From Hyphomicrobiales bacterium (GTDB lineage: Bacteria; Pseudomonadota; Alphaproteobacteria; Rhizobiales; Aestuariivirgaceae): a stretch of DNA of 5,861 nt. The stretch lies in contig JANXRO010000317.1 of the NCBI GenBank assembly GCA_025356765.1, positions 1 to 5,861 on the forward strand. Direction: 5' to 3'. A program made the position numbers and the translations under genes. Under the pieces are notes generated by a model. That model saw nothing but the letters and a program-made list of their open reading frames with translations. It did no database searches and had not been told where the DNA came from. Positions 1 through 5,861 of this stretch are shown one piece after another. Numbering within the stretch: the first letter of the stretch is position 1; each line of letters starts with the position of its first letter.

Positions 1-732
1 CAAGGGCCTTTGCCGCGCGATTCTAAAACGTGGACTGCTTGTGCAGGCATGTGTGTTCTCAATAATGTTTTGCCGTTCACCGCCATTTCATGGGGACAGC
101 ACTTTATTTCGGGTGGTTTGGCATCGGTTATCAATGCCACAACGCCGATGTTTGGCGCAGCGTTCATGGCGTTATTTGGAATGGAAAAATTATCATTGCG
201 CAAAGGCTTGGCGTTGGCCTTGGGTCTGGTTGGCGTGGTGGTTTTGAAAGAGGGCAAGTTTGGCGATTTGGGCGCGCAAAGCTTAGGGATTCTTGCGGTG
301 ACATTTGCTTCGGGCTGCTATGGCCTTTCAACTGTTTGGGCCAAAAAGCGATTGATGGGCATTGCCCCCATGACGATTGCCACATGCCAACTTTTATCAT
401 CAGCAACAATCATGGCGGTTTTGGCGGCAACATTTTCAACGCCCTCGCTTTATTTTGCGGCTTCGGCGCAAACATGGGCGGCGCTTGTTGGACTTGCTGC
501 ACTTTCAACGTCTATCGCCTATCTGATTTTCTTTCGCATCAACAAACGGTCTGGCCCATCTTTCGTGGTGTTGGTGACGATGCTGGTTCCTGTTTCCGCA
601 ATTCTGCTGGGCTATTGGATTTTGAATGAGCAGTTGAGTTTGATCCAATTGGTGGGCGCTGCAATTATTTTCAGCGCGTTGTTGATTATTGATGACCGTG
701 TATTGCAAAAACTTGGAATCAAACTGGCTTAA
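1..732 (+). CDS. EamA/DMT-family membrane transporter, C-terminal part (5' end cut by window)
   Basis: This is an inner-membrane carrier of the drug/metabolite transporter superfamily; its substrate cannot be read from sequence. The frame is open from base 1 (it begins Q-G-P-L), so the TTG at base 10 is not a credible start and the true start lies upstream. 243 residues are visible against roughly 290-300 for the family. About eight hydrophobic segments can be drawn (roughly residues 15-32, 38-60, 68-84, 92-110, 125-144, 158-178, 187-206, 212-230), matching TM3-TM10 of a ten-TM protein made of two EamA repeats. The end of repeat 1 shows ASVINATTPMF (41-51), a conserved-type Glu62 and GLVGVVVLK (75-83). 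Repeat 2 ends with a MLVPVSAILLGYWILNEQLS stretch (194-213, Glu210), the usual family signature. The last 14 bases overlap the convergent anmK 3' end. Family call is firm; function is open. Confidence 0.9.
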   Translation, partial: QGPLPRDSKTWTACAGMCVLNNVLPFTAISWGQHFISGGLASVINATTPMFGAAFMALFGMEKLSLRKGLALALGLVGVVVLKEGKFGDLGAQSLGILAVTFASGCYGLSTVWAKKRLMGIAPMTIATCQLLSSATIMAVLAATFSTPSLYFAASAQTWAALVGLAALSTSIAYLIFFRINKRSGPSFVVLVTMLVPVSAILLGYWILNEQLSLIQLVGAAIIFSALLIIDDRVLQKLGIKLA

Positions 733-1813
733 CTAAAACACCACCTGTTGTTGGCGTTTTAACACCCGTTGTTCGAGGATATGTCAGCGGCAAACCCTTG
801 ATTGAACGCACGGCCAAATAGGCCCAGGCTTCTGCTTCCATCGCATCGCCATTCAGGCCCAACTCTTCGGCGGGCGCAACATGGGGAAGCAATTCCCGCA
901 ACATTTTCATAATCGCCACATTGTGCCTGCCGCCGCCGCAGATGATCCATCGCAAGGGCGGCTTAGGGAACCAGTCTTGCGCCTTGGCAATGGAATGGGC
1001 GGTCAGCGCGGCTAAGGTTGCGGCACCATCTTCAACGGCCAGTGAGGCAAAACTCAGTTTTGCAAAGCTGTTGCGATCCAATGATTTTGGGGGCTTTTCT
1101 TTGAAGTAAAAATGCGCAATGGCCATGGCAAGATGTGATCTGGAGATATGGCCTTTCAGCGCAATCTTTCCGCCATCATCGAAAGCATGGCCAGTGTGCT
1201 TCATCATCCAATCATTCAGCAACGCGTTGCCGGGGCCCGTGTCAAAAGCCAGCAATTCATCATCTGGCCCCACATAGGTAACGTTAGCAACGCCACCGAT
1301 ATTCACAAAGGCAATGGGTTCTTCAGGCGCCAGTGCGCGGTGATAGGCTGGCACCAAGGGTGCGCCTTGGCCGCCCGCGGCCACATCCGCCGCGCGCATG
1401 TCAAACACCACGTCAATGCCAGTGGCCTTGGCCAAGGCAGAACCATTGCCCAACTGCACGGTGAGTTTTGCTTCAGGCTTATGCAAAACTGTTTGGCCGT
1501 GAAAGCCGATTAAGTCTATTTTAGAGTCACTTAAGTGGAAATGTTGAATAAACTTGTGAACAGCATTGGCATGCCACTGGGTGATTGCGGTTTCAGTTTC
1601 CGCTAATGATGCCGGCCTGTCTTCACGCTTTTGGATTTTCAGCGCATCCACCAATGCCAAACGCAATTGGCTTTGTTGTTCTTGGGTGTAAGAATATGTC
1701 GCTGAAGGGCCGCGATTGACGATTGTCTGTCCATCGGTTTCAAGCAGGGCAACGTCAATGCCATCCAACGATGTGCCCGACATTAAACCCAGCGCGCGAT
1801 AGATTTTTGACAC
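719..1813 (-). CDS. anmK: Anhydro-N-acetylmuramic acid kinase
   Basis: This cytoplasmic enzyme of peptidoglycan recycling opens the 1,6-anhydro ring of anhydro-MurNAc and phosphorylates it with ATP to give MurNAc-6-phosphate. It has 364 residues, normal for the family (about 360-370). All hallmark blocks are visible: GLMSGTSLDGID (9-20, nucleotide binding), IGFHGQT (102-108), DMRAADVAAGGQGAPLVP (138-155), NIGGVANV (171-178), FDTGPGNALLNDW (190-202), ICGGGRHN (291-298) and NGDAMEAEAWAYLA (321-334). Asp191 in FDTGPGN aligns with the catalytic Asp182 of the Pseudomonas aeruginosa enzyme (alignment from memory). I chose the GTG at 1813: AAGGGG (1827-1822) sits 8 bases upstream and the protein then begins close to the conserved GLMSGTSLDG block. 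GTGs at 1816 and 1819 are alternatives. A GTG at 1852 would give 377 residues but overlap tyrS. Divergent from tyrS, convergent with the transporter gene. Confidence 0.97.
   Translation of the reverse strand: MSKIYRALGLMSGTSLDGIDVALLETDGQTIVNRGPSATYSYTQEQQSQLRLALVDALKIQKREDRPASLAETETAITQWHANAVHKFIQHFHLSDSKIDLIGFHGQTVLHKPEAKLTVQLGNGSALAKATGIDVVFDMRAADVAAGGQGAPLVPAYHRALAPEEPIAFVNIGGVANVTYVGPDDELLAFDTGPGNALLNDWMMKHTGHAFDDGGKIALKGHISRSHLAMAIAHFYFKEKPPKSLDRNSFAKLSFASLAVEDGAATLAALTAHSIAKAQDWFPKPPLRWIICGGGRHNVAIMKMLRELLPHVAPAEELGLNGDAMEAEAWAYLAVRSIKGLPLTYPRTTGVKTPTTGGVLVKPV
1777..1805 (+). promoter_or_regulatory. Possible sigma-70-type promoter for tyrS inside anmK
   Basis: CCGACA (1777-1782, 4 of 6 to TTGACA) and TAGATT (1800-1805, 4 of 6 to TATAAT) are separated by 17 bases. 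A start near 1812 would give a leader of about 32 bases that includes the tyrS ribosome binding site. Both boxes are imperfect and lie within the first codons of anmK, so they are also shaped by coding constraint. It is the best-placed pair I found, not a demonstrated promoter. Confidence 0.2.
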
Positions 1814-1821
1814 CACCACTT

Positions 1822-1827
1822 CCCCTT
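1822..1827 (-). promoter_or_regulatory. Ribosome binding site of anmK
   Basis: Read on the minus strand this is AAGGGG, continuing as AAGGGGAA toward the gene. It is 8 bases from the GTG at 1813, 5 from the GTG at 1816 and only 2 from the GTG at 1819. The spacing favours 1813, with 1816 possible. It is the reason the longer 1852 start was set aside. Confidence 0.7.
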
Positions 1828-1830
1828 GAT

Positions 1831-1836
1831 AAGAGG
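1831..1836 (+). promoter_or_regulatory. Ribosome binding site of tyrS
   Basis: AAGAGG lies 7 bases before the ATG at 1844 and decides that start over the in-frame TTG at 1826, which would lie upstream of this site. It sits within the 30-base divergent gap, so any anmK transcript starting inside tyrS would carry its complement. Confidence 0.75.
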
Positions 1837-1843
1837 CCTCATT

Positions 1844-3082
1844 ATGACCCACTATAAATCAGAATTCCTTAACACACTTAGCCAACGCGGATTTATTCAT
1901 CAATGCTCTGATTTTGAGGGGCTGGATGCTTTAGCCGCTGCGCAAAAACTTGTGGCCTATATCGGCTTTGATTGCACGGCTGCTTCATTGCACGTAGGTT
2001 CGCTCGTTCAAATTATGCTTTTGCATTGGCTGCAACACACGGGCAACAAGCCAATCGTTCTGATGGGTGGCGGCACAACACGGGTGGGAGATCCATCAGG
2101 CCGCGACGAAAGCCGCAAAATTTTATCGCTCGATGATATCGAAAACAACAAGCGTGGCATCCAACAGGTTTTTGCTAAATTTTTGAAGTTTGGCCAAGGT
2201 GCAACAGATTCCATGATGGTCGACAATGCCGAATGGTTGACCACATTAAACTATATCGACATGTTGCGCGATGTTGGAAAGCACTTCAGTGTGAACCGAA
2301 TGTTGGCCATGGATTCTGTGAAGCTTCGGTTGGAACGCGAACACGAACTTTCATTCATTGAATTTAACTATATGGTTTTACAGGCCTATGATTTTAGCGA
2401 GTTGGCGCGGCGCTATGGTTGCAATTTGCAAATGGGTGGCAGCGATCAATGGGGCAATATTGTGAACGGCATAGACCTAGGCCGCCGCATGGGCACGCAC
2501 CAACTTTATGCGTTAACATCGCCACTGATCACGCTTTCATCGGGTGCTAAAATGGGCAAAACGGCATCGGGTGCTGTTTGGCTCAATGCCGACATGCGCT
2601 CACCCTATGAATATTGGCAATTTTGGCGCAACACGGAAGATGCCGACGTGGCGCGGTTTTTGAAGTTGTTTACAATTTTGCCCATGGCAGAAATTGCCAA
2701 GCTTGAAATGTTGGGTGGCGCTGAAATTAACGAGGCTAAAAAAGTTTTGGCCAATGCGGCAACCGCATTGCTTCATGGGCAAGCAGCTGCTGATGAGGCC
2801 GCAGAAACTGCGCGTAAAACATTTGAAGAAGGTGCCTCTGCTGCTGGCCTTCCCACATTCACGCTTTCCCTACCCATGGGCATATTGCAGGCGAGCGTGG
2901 CAGTTGGGTTTGCCACATCAAACGGCGAGGCCAAGCGTGCCATCCAAGGCGGGGCCATTCGCATTGATGACAAGCCCGTAGCTGACGACAAGTTGATGAT
3001 TGAAGATAAAATGTTCAATGCCGAGGGTATCATCAAATTATCGATGGGCAAAAAGAAGCACGTGCTTTTGAAGCGGGCTTAA
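1844..3082 (+). CDS. tyrS: Tyrosyl-tRNA synthetase
   Basis: This class I aminoacyl-tRNA synthetase charges tRNA-Tyr with tyrosine in the cytoplasm. It has 412 residues, full length for the bacterial type. The Rossmann catalytic core carries the HIGH-type motif as HVGS (50-53), preceded by GFDCTAASL (41-49). YMVLQAYDF (176-184) supplies tyrosine-binding residues: Tyr176, Gln180 and Asp183 match Tyr169, Gln173 and Asp176 of the Geobacillus stearothermophilus enzyme. GGSDQWGN is at 198-205 and the KMSKS motif appears as KMGKT (236-240). An S4-type RNA-binding domain closes the protein (about 343-405, with SNGEAKRAIQGGAIRID). ATG 1844 is chosen because AAGAGG (1831-1836) lies 7 bases upstream; the in-frame TTG at 1826 has no comparable site. 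The start lies 30 bases from that of divergent anmK and the stop 6 bases from the convergent AsmA-like gene. No T-box-like leader fits into the 30-base gap. Confidence 0.98.
   Translation: MTHYKSEFLNTLSQRGFIHQCSDFEGLDALAAAQKLVAYIGFDCTAASLHVGSLVQIMLLHWLQHTGNKPIVLMGGGTTRVGDPSGRDESRKILSLDDIENNKRGIQQVFAKFLKFGQGATDSMMVDNAEWLTTLNYIDMLRDVGKHFSVNRMLAMDSVKLRLEREHELSFIEFNYMVLQAYDFSELARRYGCNLQMGGSDQWGNIVNGIDLGRRMGTHQLYALTSPLITLSSGAKMGKTASGAVWLNADMRSPYEYWQFWRNTEDADVARFLKLFTILPMAEIAKLEMLGGAEINEAKKVLANAATALLHGQAAADEAAETARKTFEEGASAAGLPTFTLSLPMGILQASVAVGFATSNGEAKRAIQGGAIRIDDKPVADDKLMIEDKMFNAEGIIKLSMGKKKHVLLKRA
1851..1856 (-). promoter_or_regulatory. Possible -10 box for anmK inside tyrS
   Basis: On the minus strand this reads TATAGT, 5 of 6 to TATAAT. 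Transcription would begin near 1844 and leave a leader of about 30 bases containing the AAGGGG site. No good -35 box is found 16-18 bases upstream (the six bases there read AAGTGT), so support is weak. A second 5-of-6 box, CATAAT, lies a few bases downstream on the same strand. Confidence 0.2.
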
Positions 3083-3088
3083 TTCGAA

Positions 3089-5861
3089 CTATTGTTTTGC
3101 GTTGTTTGTTGGCGCTGCTTTTGGATTGAAATCAAAAAGACGACGGAAAATGCCGGGCGCTAAAGCCGACAGTGGGTTCATTTGAATCTGCGGCGTGGCC
3201 ACAGTGCCCCCGATTGAATAGGTTACACCGAAGATGCCTTCGTTGTAATTGCCGCCGCTGAGAATATCGCCAATCACCGGCACATTGTTAAAGGCGCGAG
3301 ACAAGCCGCAGGCGGGCACAACAGTGCCAGAGACATCCAAGGCATTATCGTTCTTGCGCAATACACCATCGGCTGTGGCGCACATGCTTGTGCCGCGCAC
3401 CGTGACGTTCTTAAAGCGAATAAAATTGCCATCTGCGGTGAAGGGCAAATAGAGTGTGTTGAAAGAAACTCCATCTTTGCGTGGGCCGGTTTTGGTGGGT
3501 TGGCCACGCTTATCAAGTTGGGCCAACGTGGCTTCGTTGCGCACATCAAAATTGTGAATGATCAAATTGCCATTGCGAATGGGCGAGCCCTCTTCATTGC
3601 CAATCAGCGCATAAAAATCCAGTGAACCACCAGCAATTTTTGAATAAAAATTAGCTGCTCGCATGGTTGATCCGGCATCAGAACTTTTCACCCGCATCTC
3701 GCGCCCCTCGGGCAAAGGAACCACCGTGGCTTGAAGCGTTTGGCCATTGAGATAGGTGCCTTGCAAGTTTGCTTCAGCAATCTTGCCAGCACGTGCACGC
3801 AATGTTGCCGAAACATCTGTTACAACTTCGCCCCTATTGGCCACCACTTTGTCAAAATGCGCGCGCATGGTGAAATCTTGCGATGCGCTTTGTTTATCCG
3901 CCCCCACAGCACCTTTCGGAAGTGGCGAAATCAAAGTTTTAATATAAGGTCTTGCATCAAAATTAGTGCCTGTAATTTGCAGATCAATTGTGCCATCCCC
4001 GGGGATGGCGCGCACGCTGAATACATTTTCGTCGTCCAGCTTGATCTCGTTCATCGCCACGGCTTTTAATTTGCCTTGGTTTGTCAGTTCAATTGCGCCG
4101 CGCAAATGCAGCCCTTCGCCGTCCAATTTAAAATCTTGAATGCTGCGGCCAGCATCAGAACTTTTCACTTGAAATGAAGCAAATGTGCCATCGGTTGCAG
4201 CACGCTTCCAACTGATGGCCGCCAAACGCATTGCCGCGTTTGAAAGATCTGCCTTGATATCAAACACCGAATTGCCAGCATCATCTTTCTGCATCGTGGC
4301 TTCAACCGGCACAGGGCCTGTTAGATAATCAGAAAGTTTGATGCCCATTTTCTCGCGGCTTTTGTCGTCAAGAACTGCTGAAAAACTGGCCGTGGCGTCA
4401 CCTCCGTTGCGCGGTTTGCTCCACACAATTTTCGCCGGAAATCCATTGATTTTGGCAGGCCCTGAAACATCAATTTTTTCAGGGCTAACAGAAATATCAA
4501 AATTGCCATCGGTCAAATCCATTCCCGGGCCAACGTCAGGGGCTGTAACATTTCTAATCGCCACGTCGGTTGTAAACTGCACCCGCTCTTTGGGCACATC
4601 TTTGATCATGGGGAATTTCAGACCAATTTTCACATGTGCATCACCCTTCACGTTGGGAAAATCGGCCAAGGCTTCTGGTTTAATAATTTTCACGTCAGGC
4701 TGGGCCGCAAATGCCAACATGGATGCAACGGGACCTTCTAAATCGAAATCAAAAGTGCCGGGAACTTCTACCGTTAAAAGATCATTTGCCTGAAAACGCC
4801 CGCTTTTTAAGCTGATCACTTCGCCACTATCAAGCTTCGATGTGCCACTTTCAATTTTCAAATCAAAATCATTATCGATAAGGCGCGCCTCGCCTGATGC
4901 GTCACTCACCACAGGCAGATTTTTGAAATAATGGGTTGTTACATTTTTCAAGGTGAAATTAAAATCCACAGATCCGTCAGGATTGCGCCGATTTATTTTT
5001 GCATCTGCCAAAGCATTTTCAGCGAAGTTGATTTGGAACGTGCCTTCGGTAACTTGGCCCGCAGAAACATTTTCGGTAATCCAATCCCGCGAATGCGGTG
5101 CCACAATGGGTGGCCAGAGTGACTTCAACAATCCAGCTGAAATATCACGTACGCGGCCTGCAACATGCACGCCCGGAGATTTCTCACCGCCGGTTACATA
5201 ACCGCGCAAACGCACTCCTGTGTTGGCCGCAGTGATCACCAGATCAGCAATATCAAGCCGTGCTTCGTCCACCGACGCTTGGCCCGAAAACTCGATTTTA
5301 TCGACTAGGGTGTCTGATATTTGGCTGGTGTCTTCGGCGGCTTTTTTCGTGGCAAGTTTGAGGGCAATTGCCGTGAGTTTGCCGTGCAGATTTCGCACCG
5401 CCTGCAACGTGCCCGATAAATCAACGCGCCGCCCCGCCACAACCAAGCTTGAATTGGCAATATCAAAGCTTGCGGATTCAGGCACATAGGCCACCCGCAA
5501 TGCGCCTTCATCAATGCTGATGGGAACGGCAAAATAATCTGGCAATGTGATGGTGCCGGGCTTGGCTTGAAATTCTCCAGCAGCAGAAAGCATCACACCA
5601 TCCGCACCCGTTTCAAGTTCGATATGGCCAGAGAGCGGCGTTGTCACGGCAGCAAATTGCGAAAGTGCGAAAATCTTTTGCGCCACATTCGCGGGCACAA
5701 CATTATCGACAGTGGAACTCACTTCAAATTTTTTGCTTTCGTGACGATAGGTGGCCGAAAGCTCGGCGTGCCATGGCTTGTCGCTGGTGGCTACGTCAAT
5801 TTTGGCCAAAACGACAAAACCATAGGGCATCTTTTTATAGGTCAAATCAGCGCGCGGGGCA
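3089..5861 (-). CDS. AsmA/YhdP-like protein (DUF3971 and AsmA-like C-terminal region), N-terminus beyond window
   Basis: This is a large envelope protein of the AsmA/TamB/YhdP group, which in Escherichia coli is implicated in phospholipid movement between inner and outer membranes; such proteins are anchored by one N-terminal helix with a long beta-rich periplasmic part. The frame is open to the right edge; 923 residues are visible and perhaps 200-350 are missing with the anchor, so the TTG at 5845 is not accepted as the start. Alternating polar/hydrophobic strands run throughout. A DUF3971-like segment is marked by WPPIVAPHSRDWI (249-261). A second block has VKSSDAG (724-730) then GGSLDF (744-749), followed by the AsmA-like C-terminal signature SGTVVPACGL, NNVPVIGDILSGG, GIFGVTYSIGG and NPLSALAPGIFRRLF near the end. 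The last ~12 residues are polar. Only two cysteines are present (827 and 851). No lipase, protease or nucleotide-binding motif is seen. Exact orthology to yhdP is not settled, so no symbol is given. Confidence 0.88.
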   Translation of the reverse strand, partial: APRADLTYKKMPYGFVVLAKIDVATSDKPWHAELSATYRHESKKFEVSSTVDNVVPANVAQKIFALSQFAAVTTPLSGHIELETGADGVMLSAAGEFQAKPGTITLPDYFAVPISIDEGALRVAYVPESASFDIANSSLVVAGRRVDLSGTLQAVRNLHGKLTAIALKLATKKAAEDTSQISDTLVDKIEFSGQASVDEARLDIADLVITAANTGVRLRGYVTGGEKSPGVHVAGRVRDISAGLLKSLWPPIVAPHSRDWITENVSAGQVTEGTFQINFAENALADAKINRRNPDGSVDFNFTLKNVTTHYFKNLPVVSDASGEARLIDNDFDLKIESGTSKLDSGEVISLKSGRFQANDLLTVEVPGTFDFDLEGPVASMLAFAAQPDVKIIKPEALADFPNVKGDAHVKIGLKFPMIKDVPKERVQFTTDVAIRNVTAPDVGPGMDLTDGNFDISVSPEKIDVSGPAKINGFPAKIVWSKPRNGGDATASFSAVLDDKSREKMGIKLSDYLTGPVPVEATMQKDDAGNSVFDIKADLSNAAMRLAAISWKRAATDGTFASFQVKSSDAGRSIQDFKLDGEGLHLRGAIELTNQGKLKAVAMNEIKLDDENVFSVRAIPGDGTIDLQITGTNFDARPYIKTLISPLPKGAVGADKQSASQDFTMRAHFDKVVANRGEVVTDVSATLRARAGKIAEANLQGTYLNGQTLQATVVPLPEGREMRVKSSDAGSTMRAANFYSKIAGGSLDFYALIGNEEGSPIRNGNLIIHNFDVRNEATLAQLDKRGQPTKTGPRKDGVSFNTLYLPFTADGNFIRFKNVTVRGTSMCATADGVLRKNDNALDVSGTVVPACGLSRAFNNVPVIGDILSGGNYNEGIFGVTYSIGGTVATPQIQMNPLSALAPGIFRRLFDFNPKAAPTNNAKQ

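Noticed and set aside
90..629. 179-codon open frame on the + strand overlapping the transporter gene in another frame
   Set aside because: It is rich in Trp, Cys and Gly runs, matches no family I know, and lies wholly inside a clear EamA reading frame; it is a by-product of that gene's TTGGC-rich codons.
1425..1438. 14-base palindrome GCCTTGGCCAAGGC in anmK
   Set aside because: About 0.4 such palindromes are expected by chance in this window and it encodes the conserved-region ALAKA codons; TTGGCC is common throughout this DNA.
1148..1513. 121-codon open frame antisense to anmK
   Set aside because: It lies opposite the most conserved part of anmK, with no ribosome binding site and no recognisable protein character.
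1807..1812. Perfect TTGACA hexamer upstream of tyrS as a -35 box
   Set aside because: A -10 at the right distance would fall at 1828-1835, where only weak matches exist (GATAAG, TAAGAG), and transcription would begin near the ATG and lose the ribosome binding site.
1814..1852. Longer anmK start at GTG 1852
   Set aside because: It places 13 extra residues before the conserved N-terminus, overlaps the tyrS start, and ignores the well-placed AAGGGG site in front of the GTG at 1813.
3056..3067. Palindrome at the end of tyrS as an intrinsic terminator
   Set aside because: The stem is at most four pairs once a loop is allowed, the T run is short, and it lies before the stop codon within translated sequence.
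4338..4793. 151-codon open frame antisense to the AsmA-like gene
   Set aside because: Composition is that of a reverse-strand shadow (rich in Ser, Pro, Thr), with no start signals; the other-strand gene explains the region.
3089..5845. TTG at 5845 as the true start of the AsmA-like gene
   Set aside because: The frame continues open to the edge of the window (A-P-R-A-D before this codon), there is no membrane anchor at this point, and the family is longer.
1..5861. Mobile element, CRISPR array, tRNA, riboswitch or defence/toxin-antitoxin system
   Set aside because: I looked for terminal inverted repeats, regular spaced repeats, tRNA cloverleaf arms and small paired genes and found none; the whole window is explained by four ordinary genes.

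Overview
The window is almost wholly protein-coding and carries four genes on strictly alternating strands: the 3' part of a drug/metabolite (EamA-type) membrane transporter (+), anmK for anhydro-N-acetylmuramic acid kinase (-), tyrS for tyrosyl-tRNA synthetase (+), and the 3' part of a very large AsmA/YhdP-like envelope protein (-). I see no tRNA, rRNA, mobile element, CRISPR array or sign of recent transfer. No stretch longer than about 30 bases lies outside a gene.

Organism: the protein sequences look alphaproteobacterial, most likely Hyphomicrobiales (Rhizobiales)-like. The TyrRS resembles what I remember of Brucella/rhizobial enzymes (the GFIHQ N-terminus, the HFSVNRML block, GGSDQWGNI, KMGKT). 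The big AsmA-like protein is also of the type found near tyrS in that group. Base composition is close to balanced by eye, lower in GC than most cultivated rhizobia, so a marine or otherwise lower-GC lineage is possible. This is inference from sequence likeness, not a placement.

Layout: 1-732 transporter, cut at its 5' end by the window edge; its last 14 bases overlap the 3' end of anmK (719-1813, minus strand). A 30-base gap (1814-1843) separates the divergent starts of anmK and tyrS and holds both ribosome binding sites. tyrS runs 1844-3082. Six bases later the minus-strand AsmA-like gene ends (3089) and its reading frame is still open at the right edge, so its N-terminus lies beyond the window.

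How they fit together: anmK (peptidoglycan recycling) and the AsmA-like protein (predicted envelope lipid homeostasis) both concern the cell envelope. tyrS is a translation housekeeping gene, and the transporter's substrate cannot be told. No two adjacent genes share a strand, so none are co-transcribed here. The neighbourhood looks like an ordinary, compact chromosomal housekeeping region rather than a new system. The points most worth a second look are the very tight head-to-head and tail-to-tail junctions, the anmK start, a lone cysteine pair in the AsmA-like C-terminal domain, and an 18-base perfect palindrome inside that gene.
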